From Microbacterium esteraromaticum (lineage in GTDB: Bacteria; Actinomycetota; Actinomycetes; Actinomycetales; Microbacteriaceae): 64,000 nucleotides of DNA. Below the pieces are notes generated by a model that saw only the letters and a program-made list of their open reading frames with translations, did not search any database and had not been told where the DNA came from. Where the stretch lies: the NCBI RefSeq assembly GCF_028747645.1, contig NZ_CP118100.1:1612001-1676000 (forward strand), given 5' to 3'. The translations under genes and the position numbers were made by a program. Below are positions 34,114 through 47,330 of this stretch, in pieces (position 1 is the first letter of the stretch; each line of letters opens with the position of its first letter).

Positions 34114-36117
34114 TCAGATGTCTGGTTCGAGGATATCCAGGTGCACCGTCAGTGGCGCCCGTACACGCCCCCGCCCTCGGCGGCTCTGCGCTGCCTGCGC
34201 GATCACGGTGGCGCGCAGTCGGGTCGCGACGGCCTGACCCGCCGCATAGCTGAAGCGCACCAGCGCGCGCACCTTCCCCTCGTCGCCGATGGGCACCGGA
34301 CCGAGCACCGCTTCACCACGGATATCGAGCTCGGCAAGGGCGTCGAGCGCTGCGCGCACCGCGGCCGGCAGCCCGTCGATCTGCGCCACGCGTGCCGTCG
34401 GCGGCATATGCAGCGGTGCCCGGGCCTCGAGTTCGCCACGTGCGTATGCGGCCGGCGTCCAGGTGGCCAAGGCTCGGGCGACGGGGCCGTCCACACCCAC
34501 CAGGTGCACCGGAGCGCCGGGGGCGGCAAGAGCAGCCGCATTGCACCACCAGCGCAGGCAGGACTCTCCGATGCGCAGCTCTGGTGCCTGCAGCATTCGC
34601 GACCCGTCGAGCAGGATCACTGCGCGGTATCCGCCGTCGGCGATCGGCTCGGCGCCTCGAGTAGCGACGACCAGGGCCGGCTTGGCATCCACGTGCTGCA
34701 CGGGGTGGGCACCGTCCGAGACGATCACACGTACGCCGGGGAAGGCGCGCCCGAGCTCATCGGCGGTGCGTTCGGTGCCCGACGAGGCGAGCCGCACCTG
34801 ATCGGAGTCGCAGTGACCGCAGCGCCACGAGTGCGCAGAACGGCCGCACCACCCGCACACCGGCACAGCGCCACGCCTTCGCGCCCCCAATGGACCACCG
34901 CAGTGCGTGCAACGCGCCGGCGCGCGGCAGGTACCGCATACCAGGCTCGGCGAGAAGCCGGGGCGCGCCACCTGCACCAGCACAGGCCCCTCGCCCGTCG
35001 CGGCGCGCGCCGCGCCGAAGGCGCTCGACGGCACACGACGGCCGCCCTGCTCCAGCTCCTGCGGGGTGCTCAACCGTACCTGCGGAAGCACCCTTCGCAC
35101 GGCCGTCACCTCATGCATCCAGCCGCCGGCGACAAGACGCTGCGCATCGGTGGAGCGCGTGTGCCCGACCAGCAGCAGCGCACTGCCCTCCTGCTCTTGC
35201 CGCACCAGCGCGGCATCGCGGGAATGGACGTACGGCGCCAACGGCTCACCGAGCAACGGGTCGCCGTCGTCCCAGATCGCCACGAGTCCCGCCTGCACCG
35301 GCGCGTACACCGCGGAGCGATTGCCGATGACGACGCACGGCGCCTCGTCGAGGGTGCGCAGGAACGAACGGTAGCGCTCGGGATTGCTCTGGCGGGCGTC
35401 GTACCGCGCGACTGCGTCGTCCGGCACCATCGTGGCCAGCGCGGCGAGCAGCACCTCCTGGTCGCGGTAATCCGGGACGATCAGGATGCTGGAGCGCCCC
35501 GCGGCCAGTTCGATCGTGGCCGACGCGGCGATCATCTCGGCCCACCCGGGCGTCATACCGTTCTGCACGGGGATCGCCTCGACGGCGGCGCGGCGGCGCT
35601 CGGCGAGCACCTCTGCCAAGCCGTCGTAGCGGGCCACGACGGCCTCCGCATCTGATACCGCCTCGGCGGGTACCTCGGGTGGGGCGGCGACGGGTGTCCA
35701 GGACTTCTCCACCCGCACCTGGCGTTTGGGGATCGCCAACCGCAGCACATCGGAGGCGCTGCCCGCGGCGCGGTCCGCGACACGTCTAGCGAGCCGGTAG
35801 AGCGGATCGGGCATCACGACCGTCGATGAGACGATGCTCTCGATCTCGGAGAGGGTGCGCGAGGGGTCGGGCTCCTCGTCGATCTCGACGATCAGGCCGT
35901 CCACGACCCGACCAGCAGTGCGCAGCGGCGCCTTGATCCGAACCCCCGGCTCGACATCACCGAGACCCTCGGGCATCGCGTAGTCGAACAGCCGGTCCAG
36001 TTGCGGGAGCGGCGAGTCGATCAGCACCCGCGCGATGCGCCGCCGCCCGGTAGGCACTGTCGCCACCGGTTCGACGTCGTCCGCCTCGGGCTCCGCGGAA
36101 GCGGCTTCGGCCGTCAC
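34114..36117 (-). CDS. priA: PriA-like primosomal protein N' with degenerate helicase motifs
   Basis: This 667-residue protein aligns with actinobacterial PriA. The N-terminal DNA-binding domain begins RRIARVLIDSPLPQLDRLFD at about residue 25. The eight zinc-binding cysteines are kept (CGTCRAPARCTHCGG, then CGWCG and CGHC at about 385-430). Walker A, normally GxTGSGKT, is replaced by NGMTPGW, and the DEEH box by IWDDGDPLLGEP, so ATP hydrolysis is unlikely. This loss is known in actinobacterial PriA. The start is GTG at 36117, 13 bp after metK; the frame is open upstream but lies inside metK. Confidence 0.92.
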   Translation of the reverse strand: MTAEAASAEPEADDVEPVATVPTGRRRIARVLIDSPLPQLDRLFDYAMPEGLGDVEPGVRIKAPLRTAGRVVDGLIVEIDEEPDPSRTLSEIESIVSSTVVMPDPLYRLARRVADRAAGSASDVLRLAIPKRQVRVEKSWTPVAAPPEVPAEAVSDAEAVVARYDGLAEVLAERRRAAVEAIPVQNGMTPGWAEMIAASATIELAAGRSSILIVPDYRDQEVLLAALATMVPDDAVARYDARQSNPERYRSFLRTLDEAPCVVIGNRSAVYAPVQAGLVAIWDDGDPLLGEPLAPYVHSRDAALVRQEQEGSALLLVGHTRSTDAQRLVAGGWMHEVTAVRRVLPQVRLSTPQELEQGGRRVPSSAFGAARAATGEGPVLVQVARPGFSPSLVCGTCRAPARCTHCGGPLGARRRGAVPVCGWCGRSAHSWRCGHCDSDQVRLASSGTERTADELGRAFPGVRVIVSDGAHPVQHVDAKPALVVATRGAEPIADGGYRAVILLDGSRMLQAPELRIGESCLRWWCNAAALAAPGAPVHLVGVDGPVARALATWTPAAYARGELEARAPLHMPPTARVAQIDGLPAAVRAALDALAELDIRGEAVLGPVPIGDEGKVRALVRFSYAAGQAVATRLRATVIAQAAQSRRGRGRVRAPLTVHLDILEPDI

Positions 36118-36130
36118 GGCCCCGCCGCTC

Positions 36131-37327
36131 TCAGACGCCGGCGGCGCGGCGCAGCTCGTCCGCCCGGTCGGTGCGCTCCCAGGTGAAGTCCGGCAGCTCA
36201 CGTCCGAAGTGGCCGTAGGCCGCGGTCTGTGCGTAGATCGGGCGCAGCAGGTCGAGTTCTTCGATGATCGCCTGCGGACGCAGGTCGAAGACCTCACGGA
36301 TCGCGCGGGTGATCGTCTCGTCGTCGACGCTGCCGGTGCCGAACGTCTCGACGTACAGACCGACGGGTCGCGCGACGCCGATCGCGTAGGCGACCTGCAC
36401 CTCGGCCCGCGCCGCGAGACCGGCCGCGACGACGTTCTTGGCTACCCAGCGCATGGCGTAGGCGCCCGATCGGTCGACCTTCGACGGGTCCTTGCCGCTG
36501 AACGCGCCACCGCCGTGCCGGGCGGCGCCGCCGTAGGTGTCGATGATGATCTTGCGGCCGGTGAGACCGGCGTCGCCCTTCGGGCCGCCGATCACGAAAG
36601 GTCCGGCCGGGTTGATGTAGTACTTGAGGTCGGATGCCAGGTCGAGCCCCGTCTGCTCGAGGACCGGGTCGATGACGCGTTCGCGTACCAGGCCGCGCAG
36701 CTCTTCCTGCGAGATGTCGGGGTGGTGCTGCGTCGACAGCACGACCGCGTCGATCGTCTTGGGCACGAGGCCGTCGTAGCCCAGAGTCACCTGAGTCTTG
36801 CCGTCGGGACGCAGGAAGGCCAGTTCCCCCGACCGGCGCACCTCGGTCAGCCGCTCCGCGATCCGGTGTGCCGTCCACGCCGCCATCGGCATGAGCTGCG
36901 GCGTCTCGTCGGTCGCGTAGCCGAACATGATGCCCTGGTCGCCCGCGCCGAGCAGATCGCGCGGGTCGGTCGAGCTGCCGTCACGGTGTTCGCTGGCCTG
37001 GTCGACGCCCTGCGCGATGTCGGTGGACTGCTCCCCCACCGAGATGCTCACGCCGCACGATGACCCGTCGAAACCGGTGTCGCTGGAGGTGTAGCCGATG
37101 CGGTTGACCACGTCGCGCACGATCGTGGGGATATCGACATACCCCTCTGTGCGGATCTCACCGGCCACGTGGACCAGCCCCGTGGTGACCAGCGTCTCGA
37201 CCGCGACACGCGATCCGCGGTCGACGGCCAGCAGTCCGTCGAGGATGCTGTCCGAGATCTGATCGCAGATCTTGTCGGGATGCCCCTCGGTGACGGACTC
37301 GGACGTGAACAGACGCAACGCGCTCAT
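36131..37327 (-). CDS. metK: S-adenosylmethionine synthetase
   Basis: This 398-residue enzyme makes SAM from methionine and ATP. Motifs seen: [20 protein letters not shown] at the N-terminus (His and Lys for ATP), [12 protein letters not shown] at about 122-133, and the P-loop-like [19 protein letters not shown] at about 270. GGAG precedes the ATG. It is the last gene before priA; a perfect palindrome lies between rpoZ and metK, so metK may have its own promoter. Confidence 0.98.
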   Translation of the reverse strand: MSALRLFTSESVTEGHPDKICDQISDSILDGLLAVDRGSRVAVETLVTTGLVHVAGEIRTEGYVDIPTIVRDVVNRIGYTSSDTGFDGSSCGVSISVGEQSTDIAQGVDQASEHRDGSSTDPRDLLGAGDQGIMFGYATDETPQLMPMAAWTAHRIAERLTEVRRSGELAFLRPDGKTQVTLGYDGLVPKTIDAVVLSTQHHPDISQEELRGLVRERVIDPVLEQTGLDLASDLKYYINPAGPFVIGGPKGDAGLTGRKIIIDTYGGAARHGGGAFSGKDPSKVDRSGAYAMRWVAKNVVAAGLAARAEVQVAYAIGVARPVGLYVETFGTGSVDDETITRAIREVFDLRPQAIIEELDLLRPIYAQTAAYGHFGRELPDFTWERTDRADELRRAAGV

Positions 37328-37384
37328 CGGTGCTCCAGATCGGTTTCGTGCGGGGCCGTTCTCGGCCCGAAGCCAGTGTGCATG

Positions 37385-37420
37385 AAGCCGCCGACATCCG
37401 CATGCGGATGTCGGCGGCTT
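37385..37420. terminator. 36-bp perfect palindrome between rpoZ and metK
   Basis: The segment is an uninterrupted 36-bp palindrome (half-site AAGCCGCCGACATCCGCA) 12 bp past the rpoZ stop. In RNA it would form a very stable hairpin with no U-tract. It may terminate or attenuate the pyr-gmk-rpoZ transcript before metK, or stabilise a processed 3' end. Confidence 0.7.
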
Positions 37421-37432
37421 ACGGTGTGCACG

Positions 37433-37687
37433 TCACTCGGCGTGACGGATGCGAAGCTTGTCTTCGTTGATCTCGTGCAGCGCGATGGTCAGCGGCTTGT
37501 CCTCGACCGACGAGTCGACCAGCGGGCCGACGTTGTCGAACAGGTTGCCCTCGTGCAGGTCGGAGTAGTAGTCGTTGATCTGGCGCGCCCGCTTGGATGC
37601 GTAGATCACGAGCTCGTACTTCGACTCGACGCGCTCGAGCAGGTTGTCGATGGGCGGGTCGATGATGCCCTGGTTGGTTCCGGCCAT
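37433..37687 (-). CDS. rpoZ: RNA polymerase omega subunit
   Basis: This 84-residue subunit assists assembly of beta' into RNA polymerase. The core [20 protein letters not shown] is the omega signature. The ATG at 37687 is preceded by AGGAGG with 6 nt spacing; the upstream in-frame ATG at 37717 has none. The gmk-rpoZ-metK order is standard in actinobacteria. The last 20 residues are acidic. Confidence 0.95.
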   Translation of the reverse strand: MAGTNQGIIDPPIDNLLERVESKYELVIYASKRARQINDYYSDLHEGNLFDNVGPLVDSSVEDKPLTIALHEINEDKLRIRHAE

Positions 37688-37778
37688 GGTGGACCTCCTG
37701 GTCAGGCGACGATGCATCAGATGACGACGTGTCGCGAAAATCGGTGGGAGCGCGCGCTCCGTACGGGACAGAACCCGG

Positions 37779-38687
37779 TCAGCGCGCAGACCCTGAAGAC
37801 AATTCTACGACGTCGCGGGCCGCTGTGGCGACGTCGGCGTTCACGACGAGGTAATCGAACTCGTTCTGCGCCGCCAGCTCGGTCCGCGCCGTGCGCAGAC
37901 GACGGGCCCGCTCCTCGGAGTCCTCGGTGCCCCGACCGACCAGACGGTTGACGAGTTCGTCCCACGTCGGCGGCAGCAAAAACACCAGCGATGCCGAGGG
38001 CTCGGACTCCCGCACCTGGCGGGCGCCCTGCAGATCGATCTCCAACAGCACGGTCTTGCCCTGCGCCAGCGCCTCGTCGACGGGACCGCGCGGCGTTCCG
38101 TAGCGATGCTTGTTGTGCACCGTCGCATACTCGAGCAACTGCCCCTCTTCGATGAGGCGATCGAACTCGGCCTCGTCCAAGAAGTAGTAGTGCACGCCAT
38201 CGACCTCACCCGGCCGGGGGCTGCGGGTGGTCGCCGACACCGACAGGTGCAGATCGGGGTTCGTCTCGCGGATGTGCGCGGCAACCGTGCCCTTGCCGAC
38301 GGCGGTCGGGCCTGCCAGCACCAGCAGACGGCTGCGCCCCTCGCGCGGACGATGCGGCGGGAACCGTTCGTCGAGCCACGCGGTCAGCGCGGCGCGCTGG
38401 CGCACGCCGAGCCCGCCCAGGCGCTTGACCGGCGAGATTCCGAGATCCTCGAGCACGCGGTCGCGCTTGCCCGCGCCGATCGCCGGCAGCGCCATCAGGA
38501 AGTCGGTGACCCGCATGGTCGCGGCATCCGAATCGGCGTCCTCGAATGCCTGACGCAACACGGCCTGCGGTGCGGTGACCCGCATCGCCAGGTCGCGCTT
38601 CAGGGAAGCACGAGCGCGGCGACGCTCGAGCGCCCGCCGCGATGCTGCGGCGCGATCAACGTCGGGAACGGTGCGGTTCTCAGCCAC
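37779..38687 (-). CDS. gmk: mIHF-domain / guanylate kinase fusion
   Basis: This 302-residue protein joins two parts that are separate genes in mycobacteria and Streptomyces. Residues about 13-110 match the actinobacterial integration host factor mIHF: a basic helix [18 protein letters not shown], then [11 protein letters not shown], and [13 protein letters not shown]. Residues about 120-302 are guanylate kinase, with P-loop GPTAVGKGT at 126-134, the GMP-binding [17 protein letters not shown] and the lid [12 protein letters not shown]. Start GTG at 38687 is chosen because GGAGG lies 6 nt upstream, inside the last codons of pyrF; the genes overlap by 8 nt. The fusion would tie a nucleoid protein to GDP synthesis. 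Confidence 0.93.
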   Translation of the reverse strand: MAENRTVPDVDRAAASRRALERRRARASLKRDLAMRVTAPQAVLRQAFEDADSDAATMRVTDFLMALPAIGAGKRDRVLEDLGISPVKRLGGLGVRQRAALTAWLDERFPPHRPREGRSRLLVLAGPTAVGKGTVAAHIRETNPDLHLSVSATTRSPRPGEVDGVHYYFLDEAEFDRLIEEGQLLEYATVHNKHRYGTPRGPVDEALAQGKTVLLEIDLQGARQVRESEPSASLVFLLPPTWDELVNRLVGRGTEDSEERARRLRTARTELAAQNEFDYLVVNADVATAARDVVELSSGSAR

Positions 38688-39539
38688 GAAGTACCTCCAG
38701 GTAGTGCGCACTGCGCGAGCGGATCGCCTCGGCGATGCCGTCGGGACCCGCGCCGAGGATGCTCCGACTCTCGCTGGCGAGCACGTTGCGCGCCAGCGGG
38801 CCGAATCGTCCGGTCAGATCCTCCGGCGTGGCGCCCTGCGCCCCGAAACCGGGAGCGAGGATGGGGGTGCGCACAAGCAGATCGTCGTCGAGGCCGAATT
38901 CCGAGCGGTCGACTGTCGCGCCGATCACCAGGCCCACCGGGCCCAATCCGGAGGAGAAAGCATCCGAGTCGTTCACCCAGGTGACATCCCGCGCCACGCG
39001 TCGGGCCACCGTCTCGCCGTCGCCGGCGGCCACGTCGACCGGGGTGGCCGTCTGCAGCGCCGCCGCCTCGGGGTTACTGGTCGCGGCGAGCACGAAGACG
39101 CCCTTATCGGCGCGGACGGCGCCCGTCAGCGTCTCACGCAGCGACTCCGGCCCCAGGTAGGGGCTCACAGTGAGGGCATCCGCCTCCAAGGGCGACCCCG
39201 ACTCGAACCACGCCGACGCATAGCCGGCCATGGTCGAGCCGATGTCGCCGCGCTTGGCATCGGCGATCACGATCAGGCCGGCCGCACGCGCGGCCGACAT
39301 CACGTCCTCGAGCGCTGCGAAGCCGCGGGATCCGTAGCGTTCGAAGAACGCCACCTGGGGCTTCACGACGCCCACCCGGCCCGCCGCCGCTTCGACGACG
39401 GCGAGCCCGAAGGCGCGGATACCGTCAGCATCCGCACCCAGACCCCACTGCTCAAGCAACGCGGCGTGCGGATCGATCCCCACGCACAGCGGGCCGTGCT
39501 CGTCGAGCGCGGCACGCAGACGTGCGGGGAACGACTCGG

Positions 39540-39543
<4 letters not shown>
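38680..39543 (-). CDS. pyrF: Orotidine 5'-phosphate decarboxylase (group 2)
   Basis: This 287-residue enzyme makes UMP from OMP. The catalytic Asp-Lys-Asp array is in [14 protein letters not shown] at about residues 91-104. The length and sequence place it with the actinobacterial group 2 enzymes, which are longer than the enterobacterial type. It starts with GTG sharing GTGA with the carB stop (39540-39543). Its last codons contain the ribosome site for gmk. Confidence 0.96.
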
Positions 39544-42826
<3,283 letters not shown>

Positions 42827-42827
<1 letters not shown>

Positions 42828-43975
42828 TACTTGCTGGCCTCCAGGGTCGCGATGACGAGATCGCGGAAGCGGGTGAAGAGATAGTGGGCGTCGTGCGGGC
42901 CCGCCGCCGCCTCGGGGTGGTACTGCACCGAGAAGGCCGGGATGTCCAGGGCGCGCAGCCCCTCGACGACCTGATCGTTGAGTCCGACGTGGCTGACCTC
43001 GACCGAGCCGAAGCCGTTCGGGCTGTCGAAGACACCCTCGACGGGCGCGTCCACGGCGAAGCCATGGTTGTGGGCGGTGATCTCAACGCGGCCGGTGGCC
43101 TTGTCGAGCACGGGCTGGTTCAGTCCGCGGTGGCCGAACTGCAGCTTGTACGTGCCGAGCCCCAGGGCGCGGCCGAACAGCTGGTTGCCGAAGCAGATGC
43201 CGAAGTAGGGCAGACCGGCCTGCAGCACCTCGCGCAGCACCGCGACCTGTGCGTCGGATACCGAAGGGTCGCCGGGCCCGTTGGAGTAGAACACGCCGAC
43301 CGGATCGATCGAACGGATCGCGTCGAACGACGACGACTGCGGCAGCACGTGCACGTCGAAACCGAGAGCGGCGAGGTTTTCGAGCGTTGCCCGCTTGACA
43401 CCGAGGTCGATGACGGCGAGGTTGCCGATCCGCTCGGCCGTGGCGGGCAGCACGTACGTCTCGGCGACCGAGACCTCTGCCGACAGGTTCTGACCGGCCA
43501 TCTCGGGGGCAGCCGTCACGCGGATCAGCTGCTCCGCGGGATCAAGGGCAGCATCCGCTCCCGAGAAGACACCGCCGCGCATCGCACCGGCATCGCGGAT
43601 GCGGCGCGTGAGCGCACGCGTGTCGATGCCACTGATACCGACGATTCCGTCGCGGATCAGTGCATCATCGAGGGACTCCTCGGCACGCCAGTTCGACGCC
43701 CGGCGGGCGGGGTCGCGCACGATGTAGCCGGCAACCCAGATCTTCGCCGATTCGTTGTCCTCGGCGTTCATACCGGTGTTGCCGATGTGCGGCGCGGTCT
43801 GCAGCACGATCTGACCGGCGTAGGACGGGTCGGTGAGCGTCTCCTGGTAGCCGGACATGCCGGTCGCGAAGACGACCTCGCCAAGGGTGGTGCCGCGCGC
43901 GCCGTAGGCGCGGCCGACAAAGCGGGTGCCGTCCTCGAGGACGAGTACGGCGGAATCTGCGGTGAGGGCGGTCAA
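42827..43975 (-). CDS. carA: Carbamoyl-phosphate synthase small subunit
   Basis: This is the 382-residue glutaminase subunit. The C-terminal class I amidotransferase has the nucleophile Cys in [12 protein letters not shown] and the His-Glu pair in FSVQYHPEA. The N-terminal domain begins [19 protein letters not shown] chose TTG at 43975: GGAG lies 7 nt upstream and the TTGA overlaps the stop of the PH-like gene (43972-43975). The upstream in-frame ATG at 44005 has no ribosome site. Confidence 0.95.
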
Positions 43976-44478
43976 GAGTTCACTCCGTTCTCCGGAGCGC
44001 CGCACAACTGCTGGAGCTCCGGGAGGATCTGCTGGGGCTCGGCTGCCGAGAGCCGAAGGTAGGTGTCGACGAGGATCCCATCGGCGACCCGCCAGTCAAG
44101 GCGGATCAGGCCGGACGGCTCCACGACGCGGTCGATGGTGACGGTGGCGACGTCGGCACCGGCGAGCCGGTCGGCCGAGAGAAACACGGTGGGTGCGCCA
44201 TCAAGGCTCAACGCGACGCCACGGTCGGTCAGCGCGAGCTCTCCGCGAGCGCGGTATGCGAGCGGTCGCACCGCGGCGCGCTCCAGAGGCTGACCGTGCT
44301 TCGTCGTCGCCACGTGCAGCACCTCGTACCGTGCCGAGACCTCGGCGTGTTCGGGAACCCCGAGCGGTGCGGTGAGACCCGAATCGCGACGCAGACGCGC
44401 GCGCCACGCGAAGAACATCGTGAGGAGGATGGCCGCCGCGATGGCGGCCATGATCAGGCCGGCAAGTTCGCGCGTCAC
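43972..44478 (-). CDS. PH-like domain membrane protein of the pyr operon
   Basis: This 168-residue protein has one membrane segment at about 6-25 ([20 protein letters not shown]), then a basic turn and a soluble domain of about 130 residues that matches the PH-like family found between pyrC and carA in actinobacteria. Function is unknown; the constant place in the operon hints at a role in carbamoyl phosphate use at the membrane, which is only inference. The GTG at 44478 lies inside a copy of a 24-nt repeat and shares GTGA with the pyrC stop (44475-44478); GGAG lies 9 nt upstream within the same repeat. Confidence 0.82.
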   Translation of the reverse strand: MTRELAGLIMAAIAAAILLTMFFAWRARLRRDSGLTAPLGVPEHAEVSARYEVLHVATTKHGQPLERAAVRPLAYRARGELALTDRGVALSLDGAPTVFLSADRLAGADVATVTIDRVVEPSGLIRLDWRVADGILVDTYLRLSAAEPQQILPELQQLCGAPENGVNS

Positions 44479-45836
44479 TTCGACTCGCTCCGCTCGCTCA
44501 GCACATCGCACTTCGACTCGCTCCGCTCGCTCCCGACAGACCGCAGATCCTCGACGAGTTCCCCACCGTCGAGAGTCACGACACCGCCGTGGATGGTCCA
44601 CTGGACGCGACCGGGAAGCTCCCGTCCGAGGTACGGCGAGTTTTGGCTGCGACCGTGCAGGTCGGACTCGGTGAAGACCCCGGGCACGTTCGGGTCGTAC
44701 AGCGTCACGTGGGCGGGCTTTCCGACTTCGAGCGCCCCGAAGCCGTCGAGCTGCCCGATGCGCGCGGGCGCGGCGCTGAGCACACGCGCCACGTCGGCCC
44801 AGTCGAGCTGGCCGGTCGCCACCATCGACTGGTGCACGACGCGCAGTGCGCTCTCCAGGCCCACCATGCCGTTCGCGGCGGCCTGCCACTCGCAGGCCTT
44901 GTTCTCAGCGGGGTGCGGGGCGTGGTCGGTGGCGACGATGTCGATCGTGCCGTCGGCGAGACCCTCGCGCACGGCCATGACGTCCTCCTGCGTGCGCAGC
45001 GGAGGGTTCACCTTGTACCGGGCGTCGTAGTCGCGCACGAGTTCATCGGTGAGCAGCAGGTGGTGGGGGGTCACCTCGGCCGTGACCTGGATGCCGCGCT
45101 TCTTGGCCCAGCGGATGATGTCGACACTGCCCGCCGTGGACAGGTGGCACACGTGCAGGCGCGAGCCGACGTGCTCGGCGAGCAGCACGTCGCGGGCGAT
45201 GATCGACTCCTCGGCGACCGCCGGCCAACCGGCGAGGCCCAGCTCTGCCGAGACGATGCCCTCGTTCATCTGGGCGCCCTCGGTCAGACGCGGGTCCTGT
45301 GCGTGCTGGGCGATGACGCCACCGAACGACTTGACGTACTCCAGGGCGCGGCGCATGATCAGCGGGTCCCACACGCAGAAGCCATCATCGCTGAACACGC
45401 GCACGCGTGCCCGCGACGACGCCATGGCGCCCAGCTCGGCGAGGCGCTCGCCCTTCTGCCCGACGGTGACAGCGCCGATCGGTTGCACGGTGGCGTAGCC
45501 GGCTGCCTCGCCGAGGGCGAGCTCCTGCTCGACCACGCCGGCGGTGTCGGCGACCGGCTGCGTGTTCGGCATCGCGAACACGGCGGTGAACCCGCCGGCG
45601 GCGGCCGCACGGGTACCGGTCAGCACCGTCTCGGATGCCTCGAAGCCGGGCTCACGCAGATGCGTGTGCAGGTCGACCAGGCCGGGCAGGGCCACCAGCC
45701 CGGCGGCGTCGATGACGCGCGCTCCGGACCGGTTCAGCCCCGTTCCGATCTCGGCGATGATGCCGTTCTCGATCACGATGTCGGCGCTCTCGCGTCCGAG
45801 CAGCTCGACTCCTTCGATGACGAGGGTCTGGCTCAT
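44475..45836 (-). CDS. pyrC: Dihydroorotase with a repeat-derived C-terminal tail
   Basis: This 453-residue zinc enzyme closes carbamoyl aspartate to dihydroorotate. Metal ligands His57 and His59 and the substrate Arg61 are in [10 protein letters not shown]; the catalytic Asp is in ATDHAPH at about 312-318. Family enzymes end near GGELVEDLR; here 20 further residues follow, [18 protein letters not shown] preceded by SVG, made by two copies of a 24-nt direct repeat. ATG overlaps the pyrB stop (ATGA, 45833-45836). Confidence 0.96.
   Translation of the reverse strand: MSQTLVIEGVELLGRESADIVIENGIIAEIGTGLNRSGARVIDAAGLVALPGLVDLHTHLREPGFEASETVLTGTRAAAAGGFTAVFAMPNTQPVADTAGVVEQELALGEAAGYATVQPIGAVTVGQKGERLAELGAMASSRARVRVFSDDGFCVWDPLIMRRALEYVKSFGGVIAQHAQDPRLTEGAQMNEGIVSAELGLAGWPAVAEESIIARDVLLAEHVGSRLHVCHLSTAGSVDIIRWAKKRGIQVTAEVTPHHLLLTDELVRDYDARYKVNPPLRTQEDVMAVREGLADGTIDIVATDHAPHPAENKACEWQAAANGMVGLESALRVVHQSMVATGQLDWADVARVLSAAPARIGQLDGFGALEVGKPAHVTLYDPNVPGVFTESDLHGRSQNSPYLGRELPGRVQWTIHGGVVTLDGGELVEDLRSVGSERSESKCDVLSERSESK
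44476..44532. repeat. Two 24-nt direct repeats at the pyrC 3' end
   Basis: Copies at 44476-44499 and 44509-44532 are identical over 24 nt, with a 9-nt spacer (period 33 nt, 11 codons). On the minus strand each copy reads GAGCGAGCGGAGCGAGTCG then AAGTG. In frame it encodes SERSESK. The first copy also contains GGAG and the GTG start of the next gene. Similar short repeats are scattered through genomes of this family of bacteria, from memory of such sequences; no other copy is seen in this window. Confidence 0.85.
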
Positions 45837-46798
45837 TTCACTTCCCCTCGTTCGTCGTTTCGTTCGCCTGCGAGCAGCAGGTAGAGCACAGCCATGCGCA
45901 CCGCGACGCCGTTCGTGACCTGCTCGAGCACGGTCGAGCGCGGCGAATCGGCGGCCTCGGAAGAGATCTCCAGGCCCCGGTTCATGGGTCCGGGGTGCAG
46001 AACAATGCTACCTTCCGGCAGCGCCGCCGCACGCACGGCGTCCAGACCCCAGAGCCTGGAATACTCCCGCTCAGTGGGGAAATACGCGGCGTGCATCCGC
46101 TCGCCCTGAATGCGCAGCATCATCACCGCGTCGGGTCCCTCTGCCAGCGCGGCGTCGAGGTCGTACAGCACCCGCACCGGCCACTGCGAGACGTTCTGCG
46201 GCACGAGCGTGGGAGGCGTCACGAGCGTGACGTCGGCTCCGAGCAGCGACAGCAGCCAGACGTTCGAGCGAGCCACGCGGGAATGCAGTACGTCGCCCAC
46301 GATCACGACGCGCAGCCCGGCGAGGTCACGACCGCGGCTGTCGGCGCCGTGGTGGCGTTTGCGGATGGTGAATGCGTCGAGCAGCGCCTGAGTCGGATGC
46401 TCGTGCGTGCCATCACCGGCGTTGACCACGCCGGCCGAGATCCAGCCGCTGGTCGCGAGCGTGCGGGGCGCGCCCGAGGCGGAGTGACGGATGACGACAG
46501 CATCCGCCCCCATCGCCTCCAGGGTCTGGGCGGTGTCCTTCAGGCTCTCGCCCTTCGAGACGCTGGAGCCCTTCGCTGCGAAGTTGATGACGTCGGCGGA
46601 GAGACGCTTGGCAGCGGCCTCGAACGAGATGCGCGTGCGGGTGGAGTCCTCGAAGAAGAGGTTGACCACGGTCTTGCCGAGTAGCGTCGGCAGCTTCTTC
46701 ACCTGGCGCGACTGGGTGTCGGACATGTCCTCGGCTACGTCGAGGATGCGCAGGGCGGTCTCTCGGTCAAGCGTGCGGGTATCGAGCAGGTGCCTCAT
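45833..46798 (-). CDS. pyrB: Aspartate carbamoyltransferase
   Basis: This 321-residue catalytic subunit joins carbamoyl phosphate and aspartate. The carbamoyl phosphate site [13 protein letters not shown] is at about 48-60 and the active-site loop [14 protein letters not shown] at about 75-88 is intact. [12 protein letters not shown] is at about 134-145. No regulatory PyrI gene is present, so control is expected at the level of PyrR. ATG overlaps the pyrR stop (ATGA, 46795-46798). Confidence 0.98.
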   Translation of the reverse strand: MRHLLDTRTLDRETALRILDVAEDMSDTQSRQVKKLPTLLGKTVVNLFFEDSTRTRISFEAAAKRLSADVINFAAKGSSVSKGESLKDTAQTLEAMGADAVVIRHSASGAPRTLATSGWISAGVVNAGDGTHEHPTQALLDAFTIRKRHHGADSRGRDLAGLRVVIVGDVLHSRVARSNVWLLSLLGADVTLVTPPTLVPQNVSQWPVRVLYDLDAALAEGPDAVMMLRIQGERMHAAYFPTEREYSRLWGLDAVRAAALPEGSIVLHPGPMNRGLEISSEAADSPRSTVLEQVTNGVAVRMAVLYLLLAGERNDERGEVK

Positions 46799-47325
46799 GA
46801 TTCGATCGTCACCTCGTCGCTGCCGTCGAGCTCGCGCAGACGCACGTTCACGCGTTCGGTGCGGGCGGAGGGAATGTTCTTGCCCACGAAGTCGGGGCGG
46901 ATCGGCAGTTCGCGGTGTCCGCGGTCGACAAGGATCGCGAGGCGCACGGCCGCGGGGCGGCCGATGGACTGCAGCGCGTCGAGTGCCGCGCGGATGCTGC
47001 GACCTGAGAAGAGCACGTCGTCGACGAGGACGACGGTCTTGCCGTCGATGCCGCCCTCGGGAATGTCCGTGCGCTTGGGTGCGCGGGTCGGATGCTGCGA
47101 CAGGTCGTCTCGGAAGAGCGTGATGTCGATCGCTCCGACGGGAATGTCGACGCCGGCGATGCCGGAGATGACCGGCCCGAGCCGCTCGGCGAGGGTCACG
47201 CCGCGGGTCGGGATGCCGAGAAGGACAAGGCCTTCGGCGCCGCGATTGGATTCGAGGATCTCGTGGGCGATGCGCGTCAGAGCGCGCGATATATCGGCTT
47301 CATGCAGCACGGTGCGTGCAGACAA
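46795..47325 (-). CDS. pyrR: Bifunctional pyr operon regulator / uracil phosphoribosyltransferase PyrR
   Basis: This 176-residue protein senses UMP/UTP and binds the pyr leader RNA; many members also make UMP from uracil. The PRPP signature [18 protein letters not shown] is at about 97-114 and the N-terminal helix begins [20 protein letters not shown] chose TTG at 47325: it gives the family length and GGAGAAGGG lies about 9 nt upstream, within a hairpin that resembles the PyrR-binding loop. The open frame extends upstream into the leader but has no family similarity there. Confidence 0.93.
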   Translation of the reverse strand: MSARTVLHEADISRALTRIAHEILESNRGAEGLVLLGIPTRGVTLAERLGPVISGIAGVDIPVGAIDITLFRDDLSQHPTRAPKRTDIPEGGIDGKTVVLVDDVLFSGRSIRAALDALQSIGRPAAVRLAILVDRGHRELPIRPDFVGKNIPSARTERVNVRLRELDGSDEVTIES

Positions 47326-47330
47326 CGGCC

